A stretch of DNA of 50,652 bases from Candidatus Fermentithermobacillaceae bacterium (GTDB lineage: Bacteria; Bacillota; Sulfobacillia; Fermentithermobacillales; DUSS01), in the NCBI GenBank assembly GCA_012842495.1, contig DUSS01000034.1, forward strand, positions 1 to 50,652, in the 5' to 3' direction. The stretch's first letter is position 1. The number at the start of each line of letters is the position of its first letter. The position numbers and the translations under genes are program-made. The notes under the pieces were generated by a model, which saw nothing but the letters and a program-made list of their open reading frames with translations, had not been told where the DNA came from and did not search any database. Positions 42,159-50,652 of this stretch are shown here, piece by piece.

Positions 42159-42935
42159 ATGAACCGGGAGAACCTGAGACCCTACAAGCGATTCTCCGAA
42201 ATCTACGATTCGGTGATGGAAGGGGTACCGTATGAGCGGTGGTTGAGATTTATCGAAGAGATCTGGTACAGACATAACGCCCATCCCCGAACCGTGCTCG
42301 ACCTCGCTTGCGGAACGGGAAATATGACGTTGCTCCTGGCCCAGCATGGTTACCGGGCTATCGGTCTGGATTCATCCCCGTTTATGCTGGAAAAAGCTCG
42401 GGCGAAGGCTTCACGGCGGAGACTCGACGTCGAGTTCGTCCTGGCGGATATGAGAGATTTTCGCCTTCACCTCCCAGTGGATGCCGTTGTGTGCGTTTTC
42501 GACAGCATCAACTACCTTGTCACCCCCGAAGACTTAACCCGAGCCTTCCGGTGCGTTTACGAAAGCCTGGTGCCCTCTGGGCTCTTCGTGTTCGACATGA
42601 ACACCGAGCATCGCCTGGCGACTATTCCGAAGGAGGTTACGTTAATTGAGGGGCCCAACTACGTTCTGGTTTGGCGCGACATTCCCGATCCCCCGAACAG
42701 CTCCTGGGAGGTCAAACTAACCGGGTTCTTAAAGGTGGAGGGCGTCTGGGAACGCTTTGATGAGCACCACGTCGAAAAGGCCCATTCCTGTGACTCGGTA
42801 AAGGCATGGCTCGAGGAAGTCGGGTTTGAGGCGCCTTCGGTTTACGACACACTGTCGTTCAATCCGGCTCATCCGGGTACCACCAGAGCCTATTTCGTAG
42901 CGAGGAAGCCCAGCTGCCCGGTTAGACTACGTTAG
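42159..42935 (+). CDS. Class I SAM-dependent methyltransferase
   Basis: 258 residues with a standard Rossmann methyltransferase core: motif I VLDLACGTGNMTLLLA (~46-61), the acidic end of strand 2 GLDSSPFML, DMRDF, and VPSGLFVFDMNT. It most resembles the YqeM-type small-molecule or tRNA methyltransferases of Bacillota; the substrate is unknown. ATG 42159 follows GAGGTGGAG; a GTG at 42150 is in frame. It seems to form its own unit after ftsH. Confidence 0.87.
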   Translation: MNRENLRPYKRFSEIYDSVMEGVPYERWLRFIEEIWYRHNAHPRTVLDLACGTGNMTLLLAQHGYRAIGLDSSPFMLEKARAKASRRRLDVEFVLADMRDFRLHLPVDAVVCVFDSINYLVTPEDLTRAFRCVYESLVPSGLFVFDMNTEHRLATIPKEVTLIEGPNYVLVWRDIPDPPNSSWEVKLTGFLKVEGVWERFDEHHVEKAHSCDSVKAWLEEVGFEAPSVYDTLSFNPAHPGTTRAYFVARKPSCPVRLR

Positions 42936-43072
42936 TGAGGGCTATATAGGGCGGAAAAGCACAATAAAGCGCCGGCGCGGTGTCTTGGTAAAGGCGAGGA
43001 GCAGTGAAGGACAAAAGAAAATAGACATTCAGACGCGACGAATACGAGGCAATGTGAGAAGGGGATGTCAGC

Positions 43073-44440
43073 ATGGATCGAGCCGCGGACCCCGAAGTCT
43101 TATCATCAGGGCTGGTCGAAAACGAGGAATCCTTCGTCGCCACCGAAATAGAGCCCGGACTTACTCTGAGATGTTTGCCCGTCAAGCGGTGGAAGACAGC
43201 TTCCATTACCGTGGTCTTCAGAGTGCCCATGAAAAGGGAGACGGTGACGAAGTTGGGCCTGGTGCCGAGACTGGCCGCCAGAGGAACCAGGGAGCTCCCA
43301 AGTCTCACTGAAATGGCCCGTTTCCTCGACGGGCATTATGGAACCAAGCTGCATTCCAACGCCAGCAAAATCGGCTACTGTCAGATCCTCAACTTCTCCG
43401 TCAGTTTCCCGACTCCGTCCGCAATAGATGCTGGTTCCCGGGGTCGTTGGCTGGTCAAGGAGCTCTTATCATTCGTGTGGTCCTGTGCGGTACAACCGCG
43501 TTTGTCTGGAGACGGCTATCCCCCGGACGTTTTCGCTCACGAAAGGGAGGAACAGCGCCGGGACATCGAGGCCATCGTCAACTCCAGGCCGGAATACGCC
43601 ATGGTGCGGCTTATGGAGGTGCTTTCCCATGGAGATCCATCGGGTTTACCCGCGTGGGGCTCACTGTCAGATCTCGATGAAGTAGGTCCTGTAGATACAT
43701 GGGAGGCATGGCGGAACTCGGCCTCGTCCAGTCCTGTGGACGTCTACGTCGTGGGTGTAGATGAGGACATACTGGCCGCAGCTTGCTCCGCTCATGATTG
43801 GACGTTTCCGGCATTGAGAAACTATCGCCTTGAACCGGAGGTCAAGAAGAGGCCACCGGCCGTGCCCGAGAAGATGATTTCGGTAGAAGACGAGCTTCCG
43901 GGGTCTCAAACCATCGTGTGCATTGCCTTGTATGCAGGAATAGACGCAGCTAACCCTCGGTTCCCAGCTCTTCTCGCGTATAACGGCATCCTGGGAGGAT
44001 TTCCCCACTCGAAGCTCTTCACCGAGGTCCGCGAAAGGGCGAGTTTGGCCTACTTTGCTGATACCGTAATCAACTCGTGGCGAGGGATGGTCATCGCCAC
44101 GGCTGGCGTCCAGGACGAGCGGAGGAAACAAGCGGAAGATTTGATCCTCCAGCAGGCCCGGTCTATAGCTCTCGGTCAGGTGTCCGAAGACGAACTGGAA
44201 AAGACAAGAAAGGGGCTGCTAAGGCGTCTTATGTCACAAAAGGATTCTCCGTCATCCCTGGTCCGTCGCTCACTGGATTGGATCGTGCTGGGTGGACCCA
44301 GGACCGACGAAGAGCTTGCCCGGATGCTCCTGAAAGTTACCAGGGAAGACGTAATAGAAGTGGCGCAAGACGTGAAACCTGTCGCCGTATACGTTTTGAG
44401 AGCTGTTCCCAACAGTGCCGCAGGAAGGGATGCCTCGTGA
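43073..44440 (+). CDS. M16-family peptidase-like protein, catalytically degenerate (YmfF-like)
   Basis: 455 residues with the M16 (pitrilysin/processing peptidase) fold: VFRVPMKRETVTKLGLVPRL, then EMARFLDGHYGTKL where active members have HxxEH, and the late GGFPHSKLFTEVRERASLAY motif. The zinc ligands are missing, so it is probably the inactive partner of the next gene, as in mitochondrial-type MPP heterodimers and the YmfF/YmfH pair. ATG 43073 has AAGGGG upstream. Its stop overlaps the next start. Confidence 0.87.
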   Translation: MDRAADPEVLSSGLVENEESFVATEIEPGLTLRCLPVKRWKTASITVVFRVPMKRETVTKLGLVPRLAARGTRELPSLTEMARFLDGHYGTKLHSNASKIGYCQILNFSVSFPTPSAIDAGSRGRWLVKELLSFVWSCAVQPRLSGDGYPPDVFAHEREEQRRDIEAIVNSRPEYAMVRLMEVLSHGDPSGLPAWGSLSDLDEVGPVDTWEAWRNSASSSPVDVYVVGVDEDILAAACSAHDWTFPALRNYRLEPEVKKRPPAVPEKMISVEDELPGSQTIVCIALYAGIDAANPRFPALLAYNGILGGFPHSKLFTEVRERASLAYFADTVINSWRGMVIATAGVQDERRKQAEDLILQQARSIALGQVSEDELEKTRKGLLRRLMSQKDSPSSLVRRSLDWIVLGGPRTDEELARMLLKVTREDVIEVAQDVKPVAVYVLRAVPNSAAGRDAS

Positions 44441-45795
44441 CGGTTTTGCGGGGGCTTGGGGAAGAGATAGCTTTTGCCCGGGCGGAAAACGGCATGGCGG
44501 TTTTCGTCATGGCCAAGCCGGGCTACCGGAAGAAGTTTGCCCAGGTTACGGTCGCTTACGGCGCGAACGACGTCGCGTTTTCCTTACCTGACCCGGAGTT
44601 CTCGGGCCATTCCGTCGGTCACATCCGCAGGTTTGAGACCCCCCCGGGAATTGCCCACTTCCTTGAACACAAGATGTTCGATAGACCCCGAGGAAGCGCA
44701 TTCGAGGATTTCTCAGCCCTTGGGGCTTCGGCCAACGCTTTCACCAGTAACGATTTAACTTCCTACACGTTCTGGACGGTCGACGAGTTTCAAAGATGTC
44801 TCGATCTCCTCCTTGACCTTGTGTGGAAACCGCATTTTAGCGAAGAGTCCGTCCGGAAAGAGCAAGGTATAATAGAGCAGGAAATAGTCATGTACGAAGA
44901 TGAGCCCTATTCAAGGCTAACCCGGGCGCTCCTTGAATCGCTTTACCACGTTCACCCCGTGAGAATCGATGTTACCGGGACGAAAGAGTCCATCAGGAAA
45001 ATCACTCCGGAACTCCTCTACACGTGCCACGCCGCCTTCTATCAACCTTCCAACATGGTCCTGTTCACCGCCGGAGACTTCAAGGCCAAAGATGAAGCTC
45101 TTAGACTTGCGGAGCGTCTTGATTCGACTGCCCCGGGCAAGGGCTCCCAGCCGGTGAAGGAACGGCCGGAAGAACCTTCCGAGCCCCGGCAACCTTCGGC
45201 TACGGTAAAGATGCATGTGTCCAGGCCGTTTGTAAGCATTGGCTGGAAGGACCAGCCCGGCGGTCATGACGGGAAGAAGCTTTTGAGGCGCGAGATAGCG
45301 ACCGATCTCCTTCTGAACATACTGTTTGGAAAAAGCTCGCCCGTTTTTGCCAGGTTATACGAGGGAGGGTTGGCGGACGATCTGGGGGTAAGCTACGAAG
45401 CTTGGCCAGACTATGCTTTTGCGACCGTCACCGCGGAAACGGTAGAGCCAAAAAAGCTCTTGGACGAGGTCCTCAAGGAGGTGGATACCGCGCGGAGAAG
45501 AGGGATCCCCACCTCTGACTTCGAACGGGCGAAGGATGCCGCATGGGGACGTTACGTCACTCTCTTCGACGATCTCGATCTCATAGCCGAATCTCAGTGC
45601 CAGCTCTACTTTATAGGAGAAGACGTCTTTTCTTATGGAGAGGCTCTGAAAGACATAACGCTTCAAGAGGTGGAGGAAAGACTTTCCGTCCTCGAGCCCC
45701 GGTTTATGGCCCATGTGTTCTTGATTCCCGATACCTCTGCCCTCAACTCATATACAAGCTCGTATACAAGAGAGGAACAAAGGCGCGGGCGCTAG
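44437..45795 (+). CDS. M16-family zinc peptidase (YmfH-like)
   Basis: 452 residues, the active half of the pair. The inverted zinc motif HFLEH is at 74-78 (IAHFLEHKMF) and the distal Glu ligand is in the IIEQEIVMYEDEP helix (~147-155). The GNGxA-like segment (GASANAFTSNDLTSYTF) is typical. GTG 44437 overlaps the previous stop by 4 bases and has GGAAGGGA upstream; the frame is open far upstream to 44077 but that part is read within the partner gene. Substrates of YmfF/YmfH are unknown; small peptides are likely. Confidence 0.9.
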   Translation: MTVLRGLGEEIAFARAENGMAVFVMAKPGYRKKFAQVTVAYGANDVAFSLPDPEFSGHSVGHIRRFETPPGIAHFLEHKMFDRPRGSAFEDFSALGASANAFTSNDLTSYTFWTVDEFQRCLDLLLDLVWKPHFSEESVRKEQGIIEQEIVMYEDEPYSRLTRALLESLYHVHPVRIDVTGTKESIRKITPELLYTCHAAFYQPSNMVLFTAGDFKAKDEALRLAERLDSTAPGKGSQPVKERPEEPSEPRQPSATVKMHVSRPFVSIGWKDQPGGHDGKKLLRREIATDLLLNILFGKSSPVFARLYEGGLADDLGVSYEAWPDYAFATVTAETVEPKKLLDEVLKEVDTARRRGIPTSDFERAKDAAWGRYVTLFDDLDLIAESQCQLYFIGEDVFSYGEALKDITLQEVEERLSVLEPRFMAHVFLIPDTSALNSYTSSYTREEQRRGR

Positions 45796-45859
45796 AAACT
45801 AATGACCTTGGTATGAGTCAAGGGAGCGAGTTCTCCGGGTAGGGTCTGGAGGGAGAAGT

Positions 45860-47374
45860 GTGGTCCTCGACGGCAGGCCTCTGACGATCGAAGAAATCAT
45901 CGAGGTTGCACGCCATGGTGAACAGGTGATTTTATCCGAAGATGCAAAGGAGCGGGTGTCCCGCTGCCGGCGTACGGTGGAAGGCATGCTTAAAGTGGGT
46001 TTAAAAGCTTACGGGATCAACACCGGATTCGGCAAGCTGTGCGATGTATCGATACCTCCGGATAAAATCGAAATCCTTCAGGAAAACCTCATACGCAGCC
46101 ATTCCTGCGGCCTAGGCGACCCGTTGTCCGAAGAGGAAGTCAGGGCGGCGATCTTGCTTCGAGCTAATGCCCTGGCGAGGGGTATGTCCGGTGTCAGGGT
46201 GGAGGTGGTGGAGAAGCTTCTCGAGCTTCTGAACCACCGGGTAACTCCCGTTGTCCCGTCCAGGGGCTCCGTGGGGGCATCCGGCGACCTCGCGCCTTTA
46301 TCTCACATCGCCCTGGTTTTAATGGGGGAAGGTGAGGCGTGGGTCAACGGAAGGAGGATACCCGGTGCCGAGGCGCTGAAGGAATGCGGAATTGCCCCCT
46401 TGAAGCTTTCGGCCAAGGAAGGCCTGGCACTCATCAACGGAGTACAGGTGTCCGCAGGAATTCTCGCCCTGACGGTAGCGGACGCCGCTCGCTTGGCGGA
46501 TGCTGCCGACATCATCGCCGCCCTGTCAGGGCAAGCTCTAGATGTCATCCCAGATGCCTTCGACGAAGGAATCGTATCCGCCAGGCCTCATCCAGGAGCG
46601 AGGACAGTCGCTGCGCACATCAGGGCGCTGCTAGAGGGTTCTGGGCTTACGTCCAGGCCGGGGGAGACCCACATGCAAGACGCTTATTGCCTGAGGTGCG
46701 TCCCACAGGTACACGGTGCCGTGCGCGAGACCATCGAGTATGCCAGGAGAACTCTGGAGGTCGAGAGCGGCTCTTCTACGGACAATCCCCTGATCCTGGA
46801 GGACGGAAGGGTGGTTTCGGGAGGCAATTTCCACGGTCAGCCGGTGGCGTTCGCCGCGGATTTTCTTTCGATGGGCCTCACCACCCTGATGAACATTTCA
46901 GAGCGGAGGATTGCCCGAATGCTGAATCCCGACGAAAGCCGGCTTCCGGCGTTCCTGGCCAGAGACAGCGGTCTTGAATCCGGCTATATGCTGCTTCAGT
47001 ATACAGCCGCAGGTCTCTGTGCGGAAGCGAGGGTGCTCTCGTCACCAGCAAGTATCCAGTCCATTCCCACTTCAGCTAATCAGGAAGACCACGTAAGCAT
47101 GTCGGCCACGGCGGCGCTAAAGTGCAGGCGGATTCTGGACCATCTCGTCCATGTCCTCGCCATCGAATACCTCGTGGCCTGTCAGGCGCTGGAATACCGG
47201 GGACCGGACAAACTTGCGCCGCTTTCGAAGAGAGCTTACAAGAAGCTGAGGGAACGGGTGTTGCCTTTGGACCGGGACAGGAGCCCGGGACCGGACATCG
47301 GAGAGGCGAGAAAGATAATAGTGTCCGGCGAGCTCTTCCGGGCGATCCAAGCGGGGTGTGAGAATTGGTGCTGA
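45860..47374 (+). CDS. hutH: Histidine ammonia-lyase
   Basis: First enzyme of histidine degradation, giving urocanate and ammonia. The MIO cofactor forms from Ala140-Ser141-Gly142 in VGASGDLAPL; GINTGFGKL, GETHMQDAYCLR, the SSTDNPLI loop and GGNFHGQPVA are all intact. Length 504 is normal. GTG 45860 is preceded by TGGAGGGAG. Its stop overlaps the hutI start, so the two form an operon. hutU, the second step, is not within the window. Confidence 0.96.
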   Translation: MVLDGRPLTIEEIIEVARHGEQVILSEDAKERVSRCRRTVEGMLKVGLKAYGINTGFGKLCDVSIPPDKIEILQENLIRSHSCGLGDPLSEEEVRAAILLRANALARGMSGVRVEVVEKLLELLNHRVTPVVPSRGSVGASGDLAPLSHIALVLMGEGEAWVNGRRIPGAEALKECGIAPLKLSAKEGLALINGVQVSAGILALTVADAARLADAADIIAALSGQALDVIPDAFDEGIVSARPHPGARTVAAHIRALLEGSGLTSRPGETHMQDAYCLRCVPQVHGAVRETIEYARRTLEVESGSSTDNPLILEDGRVVSGGNFHGQPVAFAADFLSMGLTTLMNISERRIARMLNPDESRLPAFLARDSGLESGYMLLQYTAAGLCAEARVLSSPASIQSIPTSANQEDHVSMSATAALKCRRILDHLVHVLAIEYLVACQALEYRGPDKLAPLSKRAYKKLRERVLPLDRDRSPGPDIGEARKIIVSGELFRAIQAGCENWC

Positions 47375-48753
47375 TCGTAGACAACATCGGCGAACTCGTC
47401 ACGATGGAAGGGCCGAGAGCGCCCAGGCGCGGCTCGCTTCAAGGGGTGGTCAGCGTCGTCAAGAACGCCTTCCTGGCCGCAAAAGACGGTAAGGTCCTCG
47501 CCGTGGGCCCGCGGGAAGAACTGCCCGTGCTTTTAGCCGCCTTAGAACAGAGTCGAGAACAAAACCGGGAAGAGAACGGGGAAGAGAGTCGGGAGGAAAC
47601 CACCGTACTGGACGCGGGAGGCAGAGCTGTGGTCCCGGGTTTCGTCGATGCCCATACTCACCTCGTGTTCGCAGGTTGGCGGTATCAGGAATACGTGATG
47701 CGGTGTCAGGGCGCGACCTATCAGGAAATCCTCAGGGCCGGGGGTGGCATACTCGAGACCGTCAGGCAAACGAGGCAAGCTACGGAAGAGGCTCTCTTCC
47801 AGCGAGCGCTTTCCTTTCTCGATGAGATGCTTTCCCTCGGTACCACCTCCGTGGAGGCCAAGTCCGGATACGGGCTGGACACCGAAAACGAACTGAAGCA
47901 ACTAAGGGTTATCCGCCGTCTTAAAGCGGAGCATTGCCTAGATGTAGTGCCCACGTTCCTGCCGGCTCACGCCATTCCTCCTGAGTATTCCAAGGACCGG
48001 GAAGGGTACATACAGGAGATAATCGGGTCCATGTTGCCTCTGGTCAGGAGGGAAGGGCTTGCGCGTTTTCTTGACGTGTTCTGCGATGAGGGGGCTTTTA
48101 CTTCGAAAGAGGCCCGGCGGATACTGGTGAGAGGTAAGGAACTGGGATACGAGATCAAGCTTCACGCTGATGAGCTGAGAAATACTCAAGGTGCGGAACT
48201 GGGGGCTTCTCTGGGAGCGGTTTCCGTCGATCATCTTTGCATGATTTCCCAGGAAGGGGTGAGAGCTCTCCGGGAATCCGACACCGTGGCCGTGTTGTTG
48301 CCTGCGACCTCCTGTTTTATGGGGAAGGACCATGGGAAACTCGGGAGAAAGCTGGTGGACGCGGGCATACCGGTAGCTCTGGGGACGGACTTCAATCCCG
48401 GGACATCTCCCGCCACTTCGATACCCCTGTGTATGACTCTTGCCTGTTCGCTGTCGGGTCTAACCCCGGCGGAAGCTCTTGTGGCAGCCACCTGGAACGC
48501 CGCCTGGGCAATAGGACTCGGCGGGAGAGTCGGCGGGCTTCAACCGGGGATGCAGGCGGACGCCCTCATTTTGGATGCAGATTCGTACGTCGAGATACCG
48601 TACAGATTCGGGGCAAATCTTGTGTGGAAAGTGCTCAAGAAGGGAAAGGTGGTATTTCAAGCGAACAAAGGGAGGATGGTGAGAGGAAGTGAGTCCCAAA
48701 GACCGGCCTGTGCCGGCCCCGCCCAGGGAGTCGGAAATGGAAAAGGCATTTGA
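47365..48753 (+). CDS. hutI: Imidazolonepropionase
   Basis: Third step of histidine degradation, opening imidazolone propionate to formiminoglutamate. Amidohydrolase metal site DAHTHLVF (~93-100), KSGYGLD, the FLPAHAIPPEY stretch, KLHADE and the final metal Asp in GTDFNPGTSP. A ~25-residue Glu/Arg/Asn-rich repetitive insert (~60-82) lies before the first motif and is unusual. The TTG start overlaps hutH by 10 bases; GTG 47368 is an alternative. The last ~25 residues may be extra sequence overlapping the next small gene. Confidence 0.94.
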   Translation: MVLIVDNIGELVTMEGPRAPRRGSLQGVVSVVKNAFLAAKDGKVLAVGPREELPVLLAALEQSREQNREENGEESREETTVLDAGGRAVVPGFVDAHTHLVFAGWRYQEYVMRCQGATYQEILRAGGGILETVRQTRQATEEALFQRALSFLDEMLSLGTTSVEAKSGYGLDTENELKQLRVIRRLKAEHCLDVVPTFLPAHAIPPEYSKDREGYIQEIIGSMLPLVRREGLARFLDVFCDEGAFTSKEARRILVRGKELGYEIKLHADELRNTQGAELGASLGAVSVDHLCMISQEGVRALRESDTVAVLLPATSCFMGKDHGKLGRKLVDAGIPVALGTDFNPGTSPATSIPLCMTLACSLSGLTPAEALVAATWNAAWAIGLGGRVGGLQPGMQADALILDADSYVEIPYRFGANLVWKVLKKGKVVFQANKGRMVRGSESQRPACAGPAQGVGNGKGI

Positions 48754-48940
48754 AGACAGCTTCAAAGAGTACGAGGACTGGCGAGCCAGTCAAGCTTCGG
48801 GAGACCCGGAACCAAGAGTTAGAGATAAGAAGGACGACGTGAAAAAGCAGCCCTTCCTGACTAGGTGGGATCTGCTGTTCATCCTCATCGGTTTCATCCT
48901 GGCCATGACCTTCGGGCGGGGTTGCGGTACCGCCCAGTGA
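48737..48940 (+). CDS. Small single-helix membrane protein, unknown
   Basis: 67 residues: a charged N-terminus (MEKAFEDSFKEYEDW, acidic/basic alternation) and one C-terminal hydrophobic helix (WDLLFILIGFILAMTFG) ending GRGCGTAQ, so a tail-anchored topology with a terminal cysteine. ATG 48737 has AGGGAG 6 bases before it and overlaps hutI by 17 bases; GTG 48689 is an alternative giving 83 residues and a 65-base overlap. No family recognised. It lies between hutI and fhs on the same strand. Confidence 0.6.
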   Translation: MEKAFEDSFKEYEDWRASQASGDPEPRVRDKKDDVKKQPFLTRWDLLFILIGFILAMTFGRGCGTAQ

Positions 48941-48968
48941 CAATTAATCGCAAAGGGGTGTGCTAAAA

Positions 48969-50652
48969 GTGAAGTCCGATATCGAAATCGCTCGGGAAGC
49001 GAAGATGAAGCCCATCGTGGAAATCGCTAGGGAAATCGGAATCCCCGAGGACATGGTTGAGAACTACGGCAAGTACAAGGCCAAGATTTCCCTGGACATC
49101 CTCGACTACCTCAGGGACAGGCCTCGCGGAAAGTACGTGGTAGTCACCGCCATCACCCCCACTCCTCTGGGAGAAGGCAAGACGACGACTTGCATTGGTC
49201 TCGGGCAAGCTCTCGGGAGGCTCGGGAAAAAGGTAATCAACACCATCAGGCAGCCTTCTCTCGGTCCGGTTTTCGGAATTAAGGGAGGCGCAGCCGGCGG
49301 AGGGTACTCCCAGTGTGTGCCCATGGAGGACTTCAACCTGCACTTCACCGGTGACACTCATGCCGTCGCGCTTGCGCACAACCTCCTCGCTGCTTTCCTC
49401 GATGCGAGCTTGCTACATAAAAACCCGCTCAACATAGACCCGCTCACCATAACGTGGCCGAGGGTGGTGGACGTTTCCGACAGAGCTTTGCGGAAAGTGG
49501 TGATCGGTCTCGGAGGTCCGGAAAACGGCATCCCCCGGGAAACGGGCTTCGACATCGCCGTGGCGTCGGAGGTCATGGCGATACTAGCTCTGACTACCGG
49601 GATGAAGGATCTCCGCGAGCGCCTGGGAAGGATCGTCGTGGGTTACACGTACGACTCCAAACCGGTTACGGCCGAGGACTTGAGATGTGCGGGGGCCATG
49701 GCGGTGCTCCTGAAGGATGCGATAAAGCCCAATCTCATACAAACCCTGGAGAACACCCCGGTCTTCGTGCACGCCGGACCTTTCGCCAACGTGGCCCACG
49801 GTAACTCCTCGATCCTCGCCGACCTCATCGCCACAAAACTCGCGGATTACACGGTAACGGAAGCTGGATTCGGTGCGGATATCGGAGCCGAAAAGATGTT
49901 CAACATTAAGTGCCGCTACAGCGGGCTTAAGCCCGATGCCGCCGTGATGGTGGTGACCATACGGGCGCTGAAGATGCATGGGGGGATGCTCCGGGTGGTG
50001 CCGGGCAAGCCTTTGGACACCGAGGTCCTCGCCAAAGAAGACATGGCGGCACTGGACAGGGGTTGCGAGAACCTGGATAAGCAAATAGAGAACGTGCTTC
50101 TCCACGGCGTTCCGGTCGTTGTGGCGCTGAACCTGTTCCCCACCGACACCGAAAAGGAAATCCAGTTCGTTCTGGACAGGGCGCTGAAGGCAGGAGCGTC
50201 TCGCGCCTGCGTCAGCGAAGTATGGGCCAAGGGTGGCGCTGGCGGCATAGAGCTCGCTCAGGCGCTGATAGATGTGACTAAAGAATCCTCGCAGTTTAGG
50301 TTCCTGTACCCGCTGGATATACCGATTAAGGAAAAGATCGAGACCATTGCCACAAAGATTTACGGTGCGGACGGGGTGACGTATTCACCCCTGGCGGAAA
50401 GGCAGATAAAGCGGTACACAAAACTCGGGTACGACAAGCTGCCCATTTGCATGGCCAAGACGCATCTTTCCCTTTCCCACGATCCCGAACTCAAGGGGCG
50501 GCCCCGGGGATTCACGGTCACCGTTAGGGAGGTACGCGCTTCGGTCGGGGCCGGCTTCCTGTATCCCCTCCTCGGTGAGATGAGGACCATGCCCGGCCTG
50601 CCGACGGATCCGGCTGGTGCCCATATGGACATAGACGAGAAAGGGAATATAA
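48969..50652 (+). CDS. fhs: Formate-tetrahydrofolate ligase (cut by window end)
   Basis: Activates formate with ATP and tetrahydrofolate to 10-formyl-THF. P-loop TPLGEGKTTT (~65-74), IRQPSLGPVFGIKGGAAGGG, DPLTITWPRVVD, EAGFGADIGAEKMF and NLFPTDTEKEI are diagnostic. 561 residues are in the window, ending at MDIDEKGNI, which is normally ~4 residues before the stop, so nearly the whole gene is present. GTG 48969 has AAAGGGGTG 8 bases upstream. Placement after hutI is notable because histidine breakdown delivers one-carbon units to folate. Confidence 0.97.
   Translation, partial: MKSDIEIAREAKMKPIVEIAREIGIPEDMVENYGKYKAKISLDILDYLRDRPRGKYVVVTAITPTPLGEGKTTTCIGLGQALGRLGKKVINTIRQPSLGPVFGIKGGAAGGGYSQCVPMEDFNLHFTGDTHAVALAHNLLAAFLDASLLHKNPLNIDPLTITWPRVVDVSDRALRKVVIGLGGPENGIPRETGFDIAVASEVMAILALTTGMKDLRERLGRIVVGYTYDSKPVTAEDLRCAGAMAVLLKDAIKPNLIQTLENTPVFVHAGPFANVAHGNSSILADLIATKLADYTVTEAGFGADIGAEKMFNIKCRYSGLKPDAAVMVVTIRALKMHGGMLRVVPGKPLDTEVLAKEDMAALDRGCENLDKQIENVLLHGVPVVVALNLFPTDTEKEIQFVLDRALKAGASRACVSEVWAKGGAGGIELAQALIDVTKESSQFRFLYPLDIPIKEKIETIATKIYGADGVTYSPLAERQIKRYTKLGYDKLPICMAKTHLSLSHDPELKGRPRGFTVTVREVRASVGAGFLYPLLGEMRTMPGLPTDPAGAHMDIDEKGNI

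Noticed and set aside
44077-44436. N-terminal extension of the active M16 peptidase by 120 residues
   Set aside because: The extension reads through the partner gene in another frame, is Arg-rich and unlike the family; GTG 44437 with a ribosome site and stop overlap is clearly better.

Overview
The window is a chromosomal segment from an endospore-forming member of the Bacillota (Firmicutes). It is moderately GC-rich and very compact, and many genes start with GTG or TTG. The evidence is gene content and order: with few interruptions the genes follow the origin-proximal region known from Bacillus subtilis. That order is 5S rRNA end, yaaO-like decarboxylase, tmk, darA, holB, ricT, rsmI, abrB, metG, tatD, yabE, rsmA, veg, ispE, glmU, prs, ctc, pth, mfd, spoVT, a SpoVB-family flippase, mazG (yabN), rqcP (yabO), yabP/yabQ/divIC, yabR, tRNAs, spoIIE, tilS, ftsH. 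The species cannot be fixed from the sequence; the base composition and the gene losses suggest a Clostridia- or Limnochordia-like lineage rather than a Bacillus.

Layout. 1-1.2 kb: 3' part of a 5S rRNA with its terminator, then a soluble chemoreceptor on the minus strand. 1.4-6.7 kb: a tightly overlapped operon of decarboxylase, thymidylate kinase, c-di-AMP receptor, clamp-loader subunit, RicT and RsmI. 6.9-12.1 kb: divergent abrB, then metG-tatD-yabE-rsmA. 12.1-16.1 kb: ykuK-veg with a terminator, an unusual serine protease, and ispE with a coupled nucleotidyltransferase. 16.2-23.4 kb: glmU, prs, ctc, pth, mfd. 23.4-27.7 kb: spoVT, a flippase, mazG and an HU gene. 27.9-30.4 kb: rqcP, then a minus-strand block (yabP, yabQ, a small HTH gene, divIC), then yabR. 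30.6-36.0 kb: an accessory stretch bracketed by tRNA-Leu and the tRNA-Met/tRNA-Lys pair, holding an unrecognised Cys/His protein, a zincin, PepF and an MFS transporter. 36.1-42.0 kb: spoIIE, tilS, ftsH. 42.1-50.65 kb: a methyltransferase, an M16 peptidase pair, then hutH-hutI, a tiny membrane protein and fhs, which runs off the window.

How the parts fit. Most genes are housekeeping (nucleotides, tRNA and rRNA modification, translation quality control, cell-wall precursor, repair) mixed with sporulation genes. Regulatory DNA agrees with this: a near-perfect sigma-G-type promoter precedes spoVT, a perfect Spo0A-box core lies upstream of spoIIE, and good sigma-A promoters precede abrB, yabR and the tRNA pair. 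Two groups of DnaA-box-like 9-mers lie outside genes. The most notable structural feature is that the yabP-yabQ-divIC segment is inverted in place relative to its flanks and carries an extra HTH gene. I saw no CRISPR array, insertion sequence, prophage or obvious defence system.
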